Part shown: one piece after another, positions 20,761 through 31,414 of the stretch
How positions within the stretch are numbered: the stretch's first letter is position 1
Layout of the letters: each line of letters opens with the position of its first letter
DNA from: Filosporella fistucella
Taxonomy: Eukaryota; Ascomycota; Leotiomycetes; Helotiales
Assembly (NCBI GenBank): GCA_030077755.1
Contig: JAQJZZ010000010.1
Location: forward strand, 1,798,001-1,862,000
Reading direction: 5' to 3'
Length of the DNA stretch: 64,000 bases
Program-made: the position numbers and the translations under genes
Notes under the pieces: generated by a model
The model's database searches: none
Told to the model about the DNA's origin: nothing
What the model saw: only the letters and a program-made list of their open reading frames with translations

Positions 20761-22252
20761 GGGGACAATCCGACAGACATTACGGTTGTGACATAGAGTT
20801 AGAATTATGATAATGAATATCATGAAGACATCGAGAAGATTTCTTAGTGTTTGAAAGTGCCAGAAATTTCTAAGAGCATCTTCTTAAACTAGAGTGCCAA
20901 CCATTTGCATTCTGATTTTACAATCAGCAGTCAAGAGCCTCGTCAATGAGTGCCAGAGTTCGCAGATCGGCTCTGTAAATCATTTCACTTCATTCTCCTC
21001 CCGCTGCTAGTCTCGATAGTTGTAGAAGATCACCCGAAGTTGAAAATGCCGATAAAAATTCCTTACCAATCCACTCACCAGGGAGGAGATGGCCAAAAAG
21101 TCACCAGAATTCTGGTCGAACGGGTAAACCTCGATTGTCTCTATTCTTTAGCGCCAATGAGGAATGCTAGCAGAATGGTATTCGACTGGATGTGCCTGCT
21201 TTCAGAAACAATCTCGAGTGATTCCAATCTACCCACAACTTTGAGGCTTTAAGAAGCCGGAGGGGATGTCTTTCGTGGCCGAGGGAAAAAGTGTGCATTT
21301 CTCTTAACAATCTCCAGGGCCATCTTGTACTTCTTTCCCTCCAGAAGACATGCCACCGCCTTTGCACAATTAGCAAATGGCATATTTTACCCGTTTTTGA
21401 GATCACTCCTGCTGAGATTTGATATGAACAGCTGGCATTTAGTGTTGCTCATGAAGGCGAACAAATATGGCAAGAAATCTTGGAGCTCAATTTGTCTCTT
21501 TTCTCTTCTCACAAGGACGGCTACTTAGGTATAACACATATTGGGACTCGAAAACCAGAACTTGGATTGTTAATGTAGCATCTTCGAACGAGCTTCCCTA
21601 TCTTCCCATTTTGCTGAACGAACATGAAACATAACCTAACTACGTGAAAATGTACTTGTACTATATGAATATGGAAACGTGCGGCATGAAGTAGGCTGGG
21701 AGGTTTCAGTCAATCTAACACTCTTGGTTGACTAGTCGTGGAATTGAGATCCTATGCTTGACCAAATTCGATGGCTCTGAGCGAACAATCCTGATTGACA
21801 ACTTGTCAATCAAAAGTGTTGGCATGGTCGAGACCTCCCGATAGGCACAGTCTTTGGACGTATGGGGAAAAGCTGAAACATCAAGGCTTAATTTGGCAAT
21901 CAAAATTCCTCAGCATAGGACCGGAGTAGTTGATTTTGTGATTCACCAAGATTGCAAATGGCATCGCTTGTCGAGGAGATGATGAATGCTTAAAGCCAAA
22001 GCCGAGCTGTCGTCCACGATGCTTGCTCGCCAAGCAACGGGAACAACCGCCTTCTCATCAACCCCATTCCGTGGATTGACAGCGCCTCTGACGATCGACA
22101 ATATCAAATAGGCAGAGCTGGAAATGCATCTGCCTTACAATGTATCTTCTTGATCAACCTGTTCACTATTAATGGCAACAATGTGAGCCAGAGAATCAAC
22201 TGTAGTGTCACTGCGACCATCAGGCAACCTATACTACAATTCAAATCTCACA
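20761..22252. other. 1.5-kb gene-free stretch
   Basis: No supported gene on either strand. Frames at 20950-21252 and 21325-21528 have no coding signature. It separates the secreted-protein gene from a block of housekeeping genes. Confidence 0.5.
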
Positions 22253-23119
22253 ATGGCTTCCTCCAGCTTCTTGAGCGAGCCCCAAGCAGCCCCTCTAAAC
22301 ATAACGATCCGATTCACAACCTCCATTCCCGATCTCTTGCTCGACATCTCCTCCCCAGATACCACCACCGTCATAGCGCTCAAATATCTCCTCCGCTCCT
22401 CTCTTCCTCCACCAACAAATGCCCACCGTTTCCGCTTCATACACAGCGGCAAGCTCCTCAAAGACGACGATGTCCTCTCGTCCGTCCTCAAAATCCCGCC
22501 CCCGCCCCCTCGCGCCCCAGATCCAAAAGGAAAGGGCAAAGCGGTCGAACCGGCGCCACCGAGAGTGTATATAAACTGCTCCATTGGCGATGTTCTCAGC
22601 GCGGCGGAGCTGGCGAAGGAAGAGTTAGATGCTAAAGAGTCCGTGGACAAGAATCAGGAGCGAGTTAAGAATGATGTAAAGAATGGAGGTACTACCCAGA
22701 CCAAGAGCACGACAGCGGCTCCAAGGGGTTTTGAGAGGCTTTTACAAGGAGGATTTTCGGCGGCTGAAGTCAATCAATTGAGATTACAATTCCGTTCTAT
22801 TCAATCGAATATCCATACACCGGACACCATGCCTTCACCGACCACATTACTACGCATGGAGGATGCGTGGATAGATGATAATGCGGGCAATACAGGAGGT
22901 GGAGCGGGAGCCGGCGGATTCGACTTTGGAGATGATGGATTAGGAGGAGGGGCATTAGATGATTTGCTATGGGGAAATATAATGGGATTTTTGTGGCCGC
23001 TTGGGTGTGTGGGGTGGTTGATTAGGGAAGGAGGAGTATGGTCAAGGAGGAGACAGATTGCTGTGTTTACGGGGTTCATGATTTCTCTTACTTTTGGCAT
23101 GCTGAGGGTCGCTTCATAA
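22253..23119 (+). CDS. dsc3: DSC E3 ubiquitin ligase complex subunit 3
   Basis: Single exon. ATG at 22253 gives 288 residues; an in-frame upstream extension is not conserved-looking. The N-terminal ~75 residues form a ubiquitin-like domain (LNITIRFTTSIPDLLLDI..TTTVIALKYLLRSSLP..HRFRFIHSGKLLKDD). A proline-rich linker follows, then the Dsc3 C-terminal domain with GFERLLQGGFSAAEVNQLRLQF and two hydrophobic spans (NIMGFLWPLGCVGWLI; IAVFTGFMISLTFGMLRVA). Dsc3 belongs to the Golgi-membrane Dsc E3 complex that, in fission yeast and Aspergillus, activates the SREBP factor under low oxygen. It is convergent with the FAD oxidoreductase gene downstream. Confidence 0.9.
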   Translation: MASSSFLSEPQAAPLNITIRFTTSIPDLLLDISSPDTTTVIALKYLLRSSLPPPTNAHRFRFIHSGKLLKDDDVLSSVLKIPPPPPRAPDPKGKGKAVEPAPPRVYINCSIGDVLSAAELAKEELDAKESVDKNQERVKNDVKNGGTTQTKSTTAAPRGFERLLQGGFSAAEVNQLRLQFRSIQSNIHTPDTMPSPTTLLRMEDAWIDDNAGNTGGGAGAGGFDFGDDGLGGGALDDLLWGNIMGFLWPLGCVGWLIREGGVWSRRRQIAVFTGFMISLTFGMLRVAS

Positions 23120-23502
23120 CAAGTTACTCAGAAGCATGCTGGTAGTCGGTGGCTACGATGTGATAGAACCTTTGATACCCAATGAATGATTATGCTCCAC
23201 TCCGAAAATATTGCCTGGGGAATCGATTCTGGAAGTAACATGCTCCTGGCTCGCCTGGTCATTTGGGGTTCTTGTTGCGTCCAGAACAGATCATGATCCC
23301 GGATCTTCAATCCCAACCTCGCTTTGAACATGTACGATGAGTAAGTGACATTGAGAACATGAGCCTCTATATAGTAATTAAAATTCATATCCACCCAAAA
23401 ATGTGTAAACTCCAGGCGTTTGAACGGAAAATTTCGGAAAATTTCGTAATTCATCAATACACTTACTTTGCGCCTCAACTTGGGAATCCGCATCCTTCGT
23501 AT
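23120..23502. other. Convergent 3' region
   Basis: Lies between the 3' ends of two convergent genes. Nothing coding seen. Confidence 0.5.
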
Positions 23503-25207
23503 CTACATCATTTTCTTCAACTCATTCACTTGCTGCTTAGCCTGTGCTACTGGGCTCTTCCCACGCTGAACTCTGAACACCCATTCGAGCGTCGAAATAA
23601 ACATCTGGATAATCAAAATCCAAGCTCTTAACACCAAATCGCTTATTCCGAGAACAGGTCTTCTGCCACGACTGAAAGTGCTATCTGTGAATTTGAACGG
23701 CAATTGAGCCCCGAGATGATCCTGAGCTACTTTCAGACCGCTCGAGAAACCGTCTTCATGGAACCCGTATTTCGTCCATGCGCCACAATAACTGATCCCT
23801 CGAGTATTTTGTATCCTTGGGAGCAAGCTCTGAGCGCGGATGGCATCAGAATTGTAGAGAGGATGCGTATAAGACCACCGACCTTGGACAAGCTCTGGTT
23901 TTGGTTCATGCAGGGGATTGAGCGTTACAAGGACGTGGCCAAAGGTCCCCTCGTGTAGATGCTGGAGAATATTCATATTGTACGTCAGACAGACTTGGTC
24001 AATATTTGAGGAAGTTGCGGAAGATTCAGTAATGTAATTCCATGAAGACCAAGCTTTTCTCGATTTTGGCATCAGTGACAGGTCGGAGTGGAGAACCGCC
24101 TCATTTTTGCTGGTCTGGAAGCCGGCAAGAATTTGCCTTTCTTCAAAATCGGCATCTGGCAGGATCATTTCGTATGCTTGATCGCCATGGGCGGCGATTA
24201 TGACATGATCGTATACTTCAGTCTTTTCATCTTGCAAGTGCAAGCGTACTCTGCCATCATCATCGTTCGTGATATACTGGACAGGCGAATTGAGGAAGAT
24301 GTGATTTGGAGGAAATCCTTTCATCACTGCATCAATGTAGCTTTTAGCTCCAGTTTTCAGGGTGAGCCAAGAGGGTCTTGTGGCCACAGTACTAAGGAGA
24401 TGGTGATTCCACCTAATTTTGTTAGCAAGTCCCTACATTTAGCATGGAATACATACATGAATCGAACAAGTGTGATGGCCGGAAACTCGAGAGAACATTT
24501 GTCTGGACTGGTACTCCAAACAGCAGCAGTCATCGGTATTAGATAGTCGTTTCGAAATGTGTCCGAGTATCCTTCGCGATCCAGATATTCACCAATCGTC
24601 TCTTGTTTCTCCTCGTGATGGATGGCATTACCATTCCCATTGCCGTTGACCATCCCATTTGTGTAATTGTGGCTTTTTTCTTCCTCTTTCAATAGATCCA
24701 GTGCAAACTGATTGAATCGTATTATGTCGAAAATCATTCTCCAGACGCGGGGAAAGAATATATTGCTTCGTTGCGCGAAAACCGCTGCTAGAGATGTTCC
24801 AGCCCATTCGAATATTCCTTGATCTCGGGAAACTCCAAATGTCATTTCAGTAGGAACCGTATCAACACCAATCGTTTTGAGGAAAGCAATGAAGTTGGCT
24901 GTTGGAAATTAGCTTCGTGATTGGACAAGGCGCAAGTGTACGTACGATAGGTTGCAGTGTTGAGAACAATGAAGCCTGTATCTACCATAGTTTTGACTTT
25001 TCCATGCTGAAATTCAACAGTATTGGTATGCCCACCAAGCCTATCAGCAGCTTCATAGATATACACATCATGAGGCGTCCGATTGAGAGCCCATAATGCA
25101 GCTATTCCTGCACAGCCACTTCCAACAATTGCAACCTTTTTTCTGGGAACATTATGAGTTAGGAGAGCCATATTAGATAGAGGAGAAGCTGAAGATATAG
25201 AAAACAT
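23503..25207 (-). CDS. FAD/NAD(P)-binding oxidoreductase of the COG2907 (amine-oxidase-like) family
   Basis: Exons 24946-25207, 24457-24898 and 23503-24412 give 537 residues. The N-terminus has the dinucleotide-binding motif [17 protein letters not shown] and the paired [13 protein letters not shown] segment that grips the FAD ribose. The middle contains [17 protein letters not shown], and the C-terminus has the amine-oxidase-type [23 protein letters not shown] motif that closes the FAD site. COG2907 proteins are often neighbours of cyclopropane-fatty-acid synthase in bacteria and some fungi, with a proposed role in modified fatty-acid metabolism; no such neighbour is present here. Start at ATG 25207 is first in frame; a Met 12 codons later is possible. 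Divergent from VTI1. Confidence 0.87.
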
Positions 25208-25924
25208 AGTATTCACAAATCATTCTTGTCGTTGCTATCAAGATTGAAGCTGTCGGAGGGGTTTGCAGATAGTGACGGCATGGTTTCTTTTGAGATGCAC
25301 TGTGGAACGGGACGAACAAGCTGTGTTAGTGTCTTTGCATGTGAGACCAAGAACTAATGGCCGAACAAGTCAAAATCCGGGCAGACATGCATGAAAAGTA
25401 TAAATGGGAGTTGGTGAGTAGGACCTGAGAGGAGAGAAGCTTAGACTGATGGGAAGTGTATGGAATTCTTGTCAAAGCTCAAACTGCATCGAGTCCATTC
25501 GAGGGGTGTTTGATACATCGGTATCGACTGGGGTTGAATCCATGTACATATTTATGGGGGTGTGGCTGAGAAAAGCAAGGGGAGTGAGGATAGAGATATG
25601 AAGTGGCTGGGTATGCGGCGTAATCACCTGGAATTCTAACGTGACTTTCCCAGCCAGCTTTAGCTCTTTTGGAACATATTTCCCTTCATTATCATTGTAA
25701 AGTAAATTCTCTTCCCACAAGTCAATATTGTCACCTCATCACCCTCCAACGATCGTGACACAAACAACGGGTTGATCCTGTCAATTGTCACCCTTTAGAA
25801 CCAGATCTTCCCAGCGATCTACTAAGCCGAGCCAAGACCCTTGCGACACCAGTTGGAGGCAACGACGATAACACTTCCATCCTCCACAGACGAAACCCGC
25901 TCCTCAATCATCACATAAATCAAC
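25208..25924. other. Divergent promoter, FAD oxidoreductase / VTI1
   Basis: No gene accepted. A minus-strand open frame at 25472-25720 has no splice structure or recognisable domain. Confidence 0.5.
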
Positions 25925-26708
25925 ATGTCCAACCCACTTGACACCGATGCAGGATCAGAGCTATTCAGCAGCTATGAAGCTGAGTTCAGACTTGTACAGG
26001 CAGATCTGAGCCAGAAGCTGGATCAGATCCCCGACTTGGCAGGAGAGCCACGCAAAGCAGCTATCAGCCAAGCAGAGCGAGCGTTAGAGGAAGCAAACGA
26101 ATTGGTGGGTAATATCAGAATATAATTAGGAGGAGGACTGACTGTAATTTGTAGCTTGATCAAATGCGCCTCGAAAAGCAGAATATCCCATCAGCAAACC
26201 GTACGAAGGTGAACCAACGATTACGCAATCACGAATCCGATGTCGACTCTGCGAAGCGGAAGTTGAACTCTCTTGCAAATGACCGTTCTGCTCTTTTCGG
26301 GTCTCGATACTCAGATAATCCGAATGATGTCCAACTGGAGCAGCGTCAACAGTTACTTTCCGGGACGGACAGGTTGGATCGGAGCTCGCAGAGATTAAAG
26401 GCCAGTCAGGCTTTGGCAAATGAGACCGAGGCTATTGGAGCTAGTACTCTTGCCGATTTACACAGACAGAGGGAAACAATTCAACATACAGGGGATATTC
26501 TGTTAGAAAGCGAGGGTTATGTTGATCGAAGCGTGAAGACGTTGAGGGGGATGGCACGTAGGTAAATCATCCCATAGTCCCAGTTGCAGAATTGGGCGGT
26601 TCTTACTGATATTTCGATAGGATGGCTACAAATCGGATTATAACGATTGCGATCATTACTGTACTGGTTCTCCTAATTATGGCAGTCATTTATAGCAAAT
26701 TCAAGTAG
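25925..26708 (+). CDS. VTI1: v-SNARE VTI1
   Basis: Exons 25925-26104, 26155-26561 and 26621-26708 give 224 residues. The N-terminal three-helix domain begins ELFSSYEAEFRLVQADLSQKLDQI. The SNARE motif runs from about LLSGTDRLDRSSQRLKASQALANETEAIG to SEGYVDRSVKTLRGMARR, and a single C-terminal membrane anchor (IITIAIITVLVLLIMAVIY) follows. The zero-layer residue is Q, in DLHRQRETI, as expected for a Qb-SNARE. Vti1 acts in Golgi, endosome and vacuole fusion. The last exon encodes only the membrane anchor, split off by a 59-nt intron. Confidence 0.92.
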
Positions 26709-27286
26709 GCAGGTCAATTGTTGGCGTTTTGGTGGTCGCGGGATACTCTCTTTGTTTGTAGGAGTAATCGAGTTTAATTGAAGCATTGTATATTTGTCAG
26801 AGTGCCGGTTTTGAACTTCGCTCTTCATGTTGATGTCATGAATTTTGGTAATGAGGACGTGGAAGCTTCCGAGGGAGTAGCCATGGCCAGGCTGGAACTC
26901 CAGCCAGAATACGAGTGCTTCGATAACACCAAACTTGAGAGAGACATCGGACAATTAATTGTCCAGGATGCGAGAAGACGTATTGCACAATTATTCGATT
27001 TCAACCTCCTTTGGTACATCACTTTCCATTTGTGCTTTCGATTTTAAGAGCAGAAGTTGACCCATGGTATTACCCAAGCACTTTCTCAAGTACATTATGT
27101 CACCTAAACGACACAAAAGATGACATCCGCAGAAGAGTTCATGTTGCTTTCAAAGCTATATTTTACATAGTTTAAGATCAGTGACCCTAATCCACTATAC
27201 AATATCCAAACACACCGACCATCCTTCCTGAACTCCCTGCTCCCAGAAAATGCCGCAGGCTCCTGCTCCAGACCCATACCTGGGTA
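26709..27286. other. Convergent 3' region, VTI1 / SEC6
   Basis: No gene seen between the two convergent 3' ends. Short frames on both strands are not supported. Confidence 0.5.
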
Positions 27287-29551
27287 TCACTTCACTTTAC
27301 TCATAATAGTTTCCGGTCCCCTCTGCACATCCACTTGTGCTGCTCTAGCTTTGACGGCATTCAGCATGCTTCTGTCAAAATCGTCTCTTGCTCTCAAAAC
27401 AGACTCAACCCAGCTGAGCTGCAAGTCCCAGTAATCCGACTTGAAATTTGCAAACACATCTGGTATAGAAGCTTTATCTGCTTCAATAAGCTGCAAGAAA
27501 GACTCCGTAACGCGCCATTTCTGTTTGATAGTGTCTCCTACATCTGGGCTGAGATAGGCATTGTTATTGAGAAACTCGAAAGTCGTTTGAACATCATTGA
27601 AGATCTTCTCCTTGAATGGATCTGAACGCTTGAACTTCGCCCCCTTATTCTTGACACTCGATAGGTACCGAATGAGAAGCTCATCGGCGAGCTCTTCGAT
27701 GAAAATATCCAGGAGGGAGTGGTGAACCACCGTCTTGTAATCACCAACATATTCCTCGAATGTCACAATCATCTGTTTCATTGCAGTCGCTGAATACCAT
27801 TTTGGAGTAAAGAAGTCAGGCATGACCGTTCGGAAATCCACGACGAATATGAGTTGGGCGAATTTGGCGATGCAATGTGTACTAAGATCCACATAGCCAT
27901 CCCGTAGGTTTGATATTTCAACATCTGCTCTTTCAAGGTATTGTGGAGATACCAAAGGTTCAAACTTTTGCCTGAAGCTGGTGAGATATGCGAATCGGCC
28001 CTCCTCCTCATTATCATCAATACAAGCAATCTGGTCATTTGCGGTAGCAATGAGCCAATCTTGCAAAGCCTGAAAACCTTCGAGCTCGGGAGCATTTCCG
28101 TAATATCTTGCAGCTTCATCGTCGAGCATTTTCTGCCAATTTGCTTGCCGTGTCTTGAGACGGAGCACCATTGCATCGATGACACCTTCGACGACATCCA
28201 TACGTTGCGAGTTCCCTGCCGCATCAATTTGTTCACGAAGCATTCGCCACATATCAACCAAATTCCTTGTCCGGAAGTATCCATATTCGTCAGTGTCCAG
28301 GTTCGAACCGTCAACATTGCGGTCCATGAAATCTTTTTGCTCAGTCTTAAAAATTCTGTCGAGCCATTCGTCCAAAAATTTGATGATAAGTGATCGGAAA
28401 TCACGAACAAGCTCAGCCTCACGATTGTCCAGAACTGCTGGGTCTAATTGATCTTGTTCGAAGCCCAACTTTTTCATCTTTGCGTAATACTTCTCGGGCC
28501 AATTGAGAATGGCAAGCGTATTTGCTGCCTCGGTATTCGGATCATCAATTATTCCAATGAGAAAGTCATGCATTTGCTTATGATAAATCTTGCCGTAGGT
28601 TTGAAATATCTTCCACTTCTTCGGCATTAGGGGTACCAATCCTTGCTTGACAGCGTTGAGATCGTTGAAGAACCATTTCAAGCTTTTCTCCAACCTTGAT
28701 GGATCTTCCAGGAATGCTTGATTCGTTCCGTCGAACTGCTCCTGGCAATTGACCTCTATAGCCTGAAGTAATTTCTCTTTATACCCTCTAACTTTCTTCG
28801 CTCCATCGGTTATGCTCTGAAATCTGGCAGCCATCTCTTTGTGGTCTTTCAACGCCTCTTGTAGCGCTAGAACCCTCTTATCACTCTTCTCCTCTGCTTC
28901 AATAATGACTGCAAGCCTGACAACAAGCCCGTTGTGTCCATTAATGAGAACACTGATCAAGTTGAGAGCAATCTGGCCAATATGCTCATCGAACCATGCA
29001 ACAGTATCATCTAGCCTCGAAAAGTAGTCCTCAAGCGTACTCTGTGCACTCTGGTCATCCGCTCTCTCAATTTGATCCAAAGCATCATCCCTGATATTCC
29101 TCAATTGTGTCAACTCGTAGTGCACTGCCAGTAAATTGGGCATGTTTTCTTGATCCGCATCATCCGCCCTCAGCAACGCCTCCACCAAGTTTAGCTTTTC
29201 GTTGAAGCTCTCCAGATTCTTCCGCATTGTTTCCACTGCGCTGAAATTTCTATGCGTCTGGCTGACCAAGTTGATATTAGGGAAATCTCTAATCATGTTC
29301 TGCGCCTCGGCACACAACTTGTCGATCTTCATCATTTCTTCTTTGATCAACTGCACAGTTCGCTGCCCATCTGTAATCCCATTCATTCCAGACTGTGTGA
29401 TCTCCAATTGCTCCTTCAGTCCACTGCGCAATTGCGAATCGACTGCTGCTTTCTTTCGCGTGTATTCGAGTTTCATGGCAGCAATTTTGTCCAGGTCGTC
29501 CGGATGCCGCAGCAGCTCGGCGAGCTTGACGGTCGAGCTATCCATATTCAT
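27287..29551 (-). CDS. SEC6: Exocyst complex component Sec6
   Basis: Uninterrupted frame of 754 residues from ATG 29551. It matches Sec6 through its length: an N-terminal coiled-coil (KLEYTRKKAAVDSQLRSGLKEQLE..GMNGITDGQRTVQLIKEEMMKIDKLCAEAQNMI), then a helical rod including FRSLIIKFLDEWLDRIFKTEQKDF and the C-terminal tether domain with LADELLIRYLSSVKNKGAKFKR. Length is close to fungal Sec6 (~750-800). Sec6 is a core exocyst subunit that tethers secretory vesicles at the plasma membrane and binds the t-SNARE Sec9. It lacks introns, unlike most neighbours. It is divergent from the mitochondrial ribosomal protein gene, with a 269-bp shared promoter. Confidence 0.94.
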   Translation of the reverse strand: MNMDSSTVKLAELLRHPDDLDKIAAMKLEYTRKKAAVDSQLRSGLKEQLEITQSGMNGITDGQRTVQLIKEEMMKIDKLCAEAQNMIRDFPNINLVSQTHRNFSAVETMRKNLESFNEKLNLVEALLRADDADQENMPNLLAVHYELTQLRNIRDDALDQIERADDQSAQSTLEDYFSRLDDTVAWFDEHIGQIALNLISVLINGHNGLVVRLAVIIEAEEKSDKRVLALQEALKDHKEMAARFQSITDGAKKVRGYKEKLLQAIEVNCQEQFDGTNQAFLEDPSRLEKSLKWFFNDLNAVKQGLVPLMPKKWKIFQTYGKIYHKQMHDFLIGIIDDPNTEAANTLAILNWPEKYYAKMKKLGFEQDQLDPAVLDNREAELVRDFRSLIIKFLDEWLDRIFKTEQKDFMDRNVDGSNLDTDEYGYFRTRNLVDMWRMLREQIDAAGNSQRMDVVEGVIDAMVLRLKTRQANWQKMLDDEAARYYGNAPELEGFQALQDWLIATANDQIACIDDNEEEGRFAYLTSFRQKFEPLVSPQYLERADVEISNLRDGYVDLSTHCIAKFAQLIFVVDFRTVMPDFFTPKWYSATAMKQMIVTFEEYVGDYKTVVHHSLLDIFIEELADELLIRYLSSVKNKGAKFKRSDPFKEKIFNDVQTTFEFLNNNAYLSPDVGDTIKQKWRVTESFLQLIEADKASIPDVFANFKSDYWDLQLSWVESVLRARDDFDRSMLNAVKARAAQVDVQRGPETIMSKVK

Positions 29552-29820
29552 GGTGTAGACAGTCCTCACTTCAGAGTACTCAGTTTCTTGTTGTTCAAGC
29601 CATACTAATACCTGATGTAATATCGAAACCGTAATGAACCAGCTCCCCTGTCATGGGTTCCCCGCTAGCGCCGGCATGTCCCGAGTGGCCGGATTTTTTG
29701 ACTTCACGATATCTCGAACTTTACATCAACAGCTTCAAAGAGCCCAGCCCCTCACAAAACGAAGGTATGAGTGTATTTGCACTCCTTTGGACTACTCTAC
29801 TAATACTTTGTGTAGACAAA

Positions 29821-30081
29821 ATGTCTTATTTCCGAATAACCCTCACACGCTCAGGCATCGGCCTCCCAAAACGAGTTCAAGGAGTATTGAAAGCACTCGG
29901 TCTCCGCCATCGAATGAGCACAGTCTTCTATCCTGTCAGCCCTCAAGTCGCTGGTCAAATCATGAAAGTCAAGGAGTTGGTCTCAGTCCAAGAGGTGGAT
30001 AAGGCTTTGTCAAAGGAGGAATTGAAGGCAGAGAGGAAACCGGATCATGGATTCTATCTTGAGAGTGCGGCCCGCCGGTGA
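29821..30081 (+). CDS. MRPL33: Mitochondrial ribosomal protein uL30m (yeast MRPL33)
   Basis: 86 residues from ATG 29821. The sequence ([19 protein letters not shown] then [19 protein letters not shown] and [18 protein letters not shown]) is a clear uL30-type ribosomal protein of mitochondrial size, with the RSxIGxP and L..LGL..R...V conserved positions. It is a structural component of the large subunit of the mitoribosome. The in-frame upstream extension starting near 29653 is rejected because it is not family-like. It shares a compact divergent promoter with SEC6. Confidence 0.88.
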   Translation: MSYFRITLTRSGIGLPKRVQGVLKALGLRHRMSTVFYPVSPQVAGQIMKVKELVSVQEVDKALSKEELKAERKPDHGFYLESAARR

Positions 30082-30482
30082 CGAGAGAAAGGATGAAAGA
30101 AATGGCCAGCCTCAGGTGTATACTATGGAGTATTATTATGGATACCAGAGGGATAAGAGTGCGAGCTGGGTTTAGAATCGCGTCGGATCGAGGTCTTGTC
30201 TCAATACCGAGACCATCATGTACAAAGGACTCGTAACACACTGTACAGTAACTACGGCATGGGCAGGCGTTTGGAACAGTATGGTCTCTGACTGCAACAA
30301 ACAATGAATTAACCAATTTCAAGAAGCTACCTAATCAGTATGTCATGACGGGGTTTTAAGTATAAAGCATGGAGTATTCCTTCCTGATTTTGGCAGCTCA
30401 AATTTCCTTACCAATATCGATCCACTCGACACTCATCAATTATCAGAAACATCTCATTCTTTTCAGTTTTAAGCTCAGTATA
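30082..30482. other. Intergenic, no gene seen
   Basis: Holds an ACTGTACAGTAA motif near 30240, similar to motifs at 6623, 15925 and 45249. Nothing else stands out. Confidence 0.45.
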
Positions 30483-31363
30483 ATGACTGTTTCCAAGTAT
30501 TTTGGTTCCAAGCTCAGATAAGCCCTGAGAGCTCTGGACGACGATGACACTTCACGTGTACAGTATCTATGGTCAAGCAACTGGAAGCCCTCGGTCTGGC
30601 CAGAGAGTCTTGATGAACAAGAACAGGTCACAGTCAACAAGATCTTCTTGTCGTTCAAGCAAGGCGACAAAAACGCACCACATGGACCGACTGACTCCAG
30701 AAAGAGTGGGTCTACGCCATTGTGATTCTTGCCATCGACAAACAGCCCATCAACCTAGCCTCCATCATCCGTCAGGGATATTTGAATCGAGAGGATAATG
30801 CCCCGTTCGAAATGTGGCGCGAGGTCAACGAAGATTGGATTTACAGCAGAGGCGGCGCTCTCCAGCAATTTGTTCGTAAGAACGATTGTTGGAATGGGGA
30901 TCGAGATGAAGATGGAGATCGGTACTATACTGAAGACAATCCTTACGATGGCTACTGAAGCGTCTCTGATAAAGGCCTTCTACAACTGGAACTGGGAAGA
31001 GGGTGACAAAAGCATGCTGTAGTGATTGGGTTGAAGTCTATCGAAGGAGAGCGGGATAAGGCGGAGATGACGGCCAATATACAAAATATCTTTACGTTTC
31101 GGCAGTATAAGCACCATTTGAGACACATTACATGGCAGAGCACATCACATGAAGACCTTGATTACTATCTGAATATGCCATTAGCTCCAGTCGCCCAGCA
31201 TCCCCAGCAAGCCCGCAAGAGAAATGCATATGAACTAGAGTATGCCCATATTGTACAGAAAGTTGAAAGAAACGATTCAGTCTTTGCGCCACCAGGTCAC
31301 ATCTCGGCGATAGCGAGAGACCTCAAATTCGTAGATCGTACCCAGCGAGAAATTGTGTGGTAA
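30483..31363 (+). pseudogene. Decayed gene of unknown function
   Basis: Protein-like sequence continues over ~880 bp but in more than one frame. From ATG 30483 the frame hits TAA at 30519-30521, then continues open (ALRALDDDDTSRVQYLW..SLDEQEQVTVNKIFLSF) until about 30690. The coding-like sequence then resumes one frame over (EWVYAIVILAIDKQPINLASI..APFEMWREVNEDWIYSR). An apparent 147-nt intron (30876-31022, GTAAGA..TGTAG) restores the frame for a final exon with FTFRQYKHHLRHITWQST and ending IVW at 31363. I do not recognise the family. One early stop plus one frameshift point to a pseudogene; a missed 5' exon and a second, poorly formed intron would be the alternative. Confidence 0.5.
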
Positions 31364-31414
31364 CAAAGCAACGACCGAAAATTACGCCTTGCCCCATGCC
31401 TTGCCTAACCTTGT

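Noticed and set aside
25472..25720. Minus-strand 82-codon frame between the FAD oxidoreductase and VTI1
   Set aside because: Sits in a divergent promoter; no start context, homology or secretion signal.
9821..29661. Identical 14-bp word CCCTGTCATGGGTT near 9820 and 29648
   Set aside because: Two copies only, different contexts, no flanking similarity. Probably chance.
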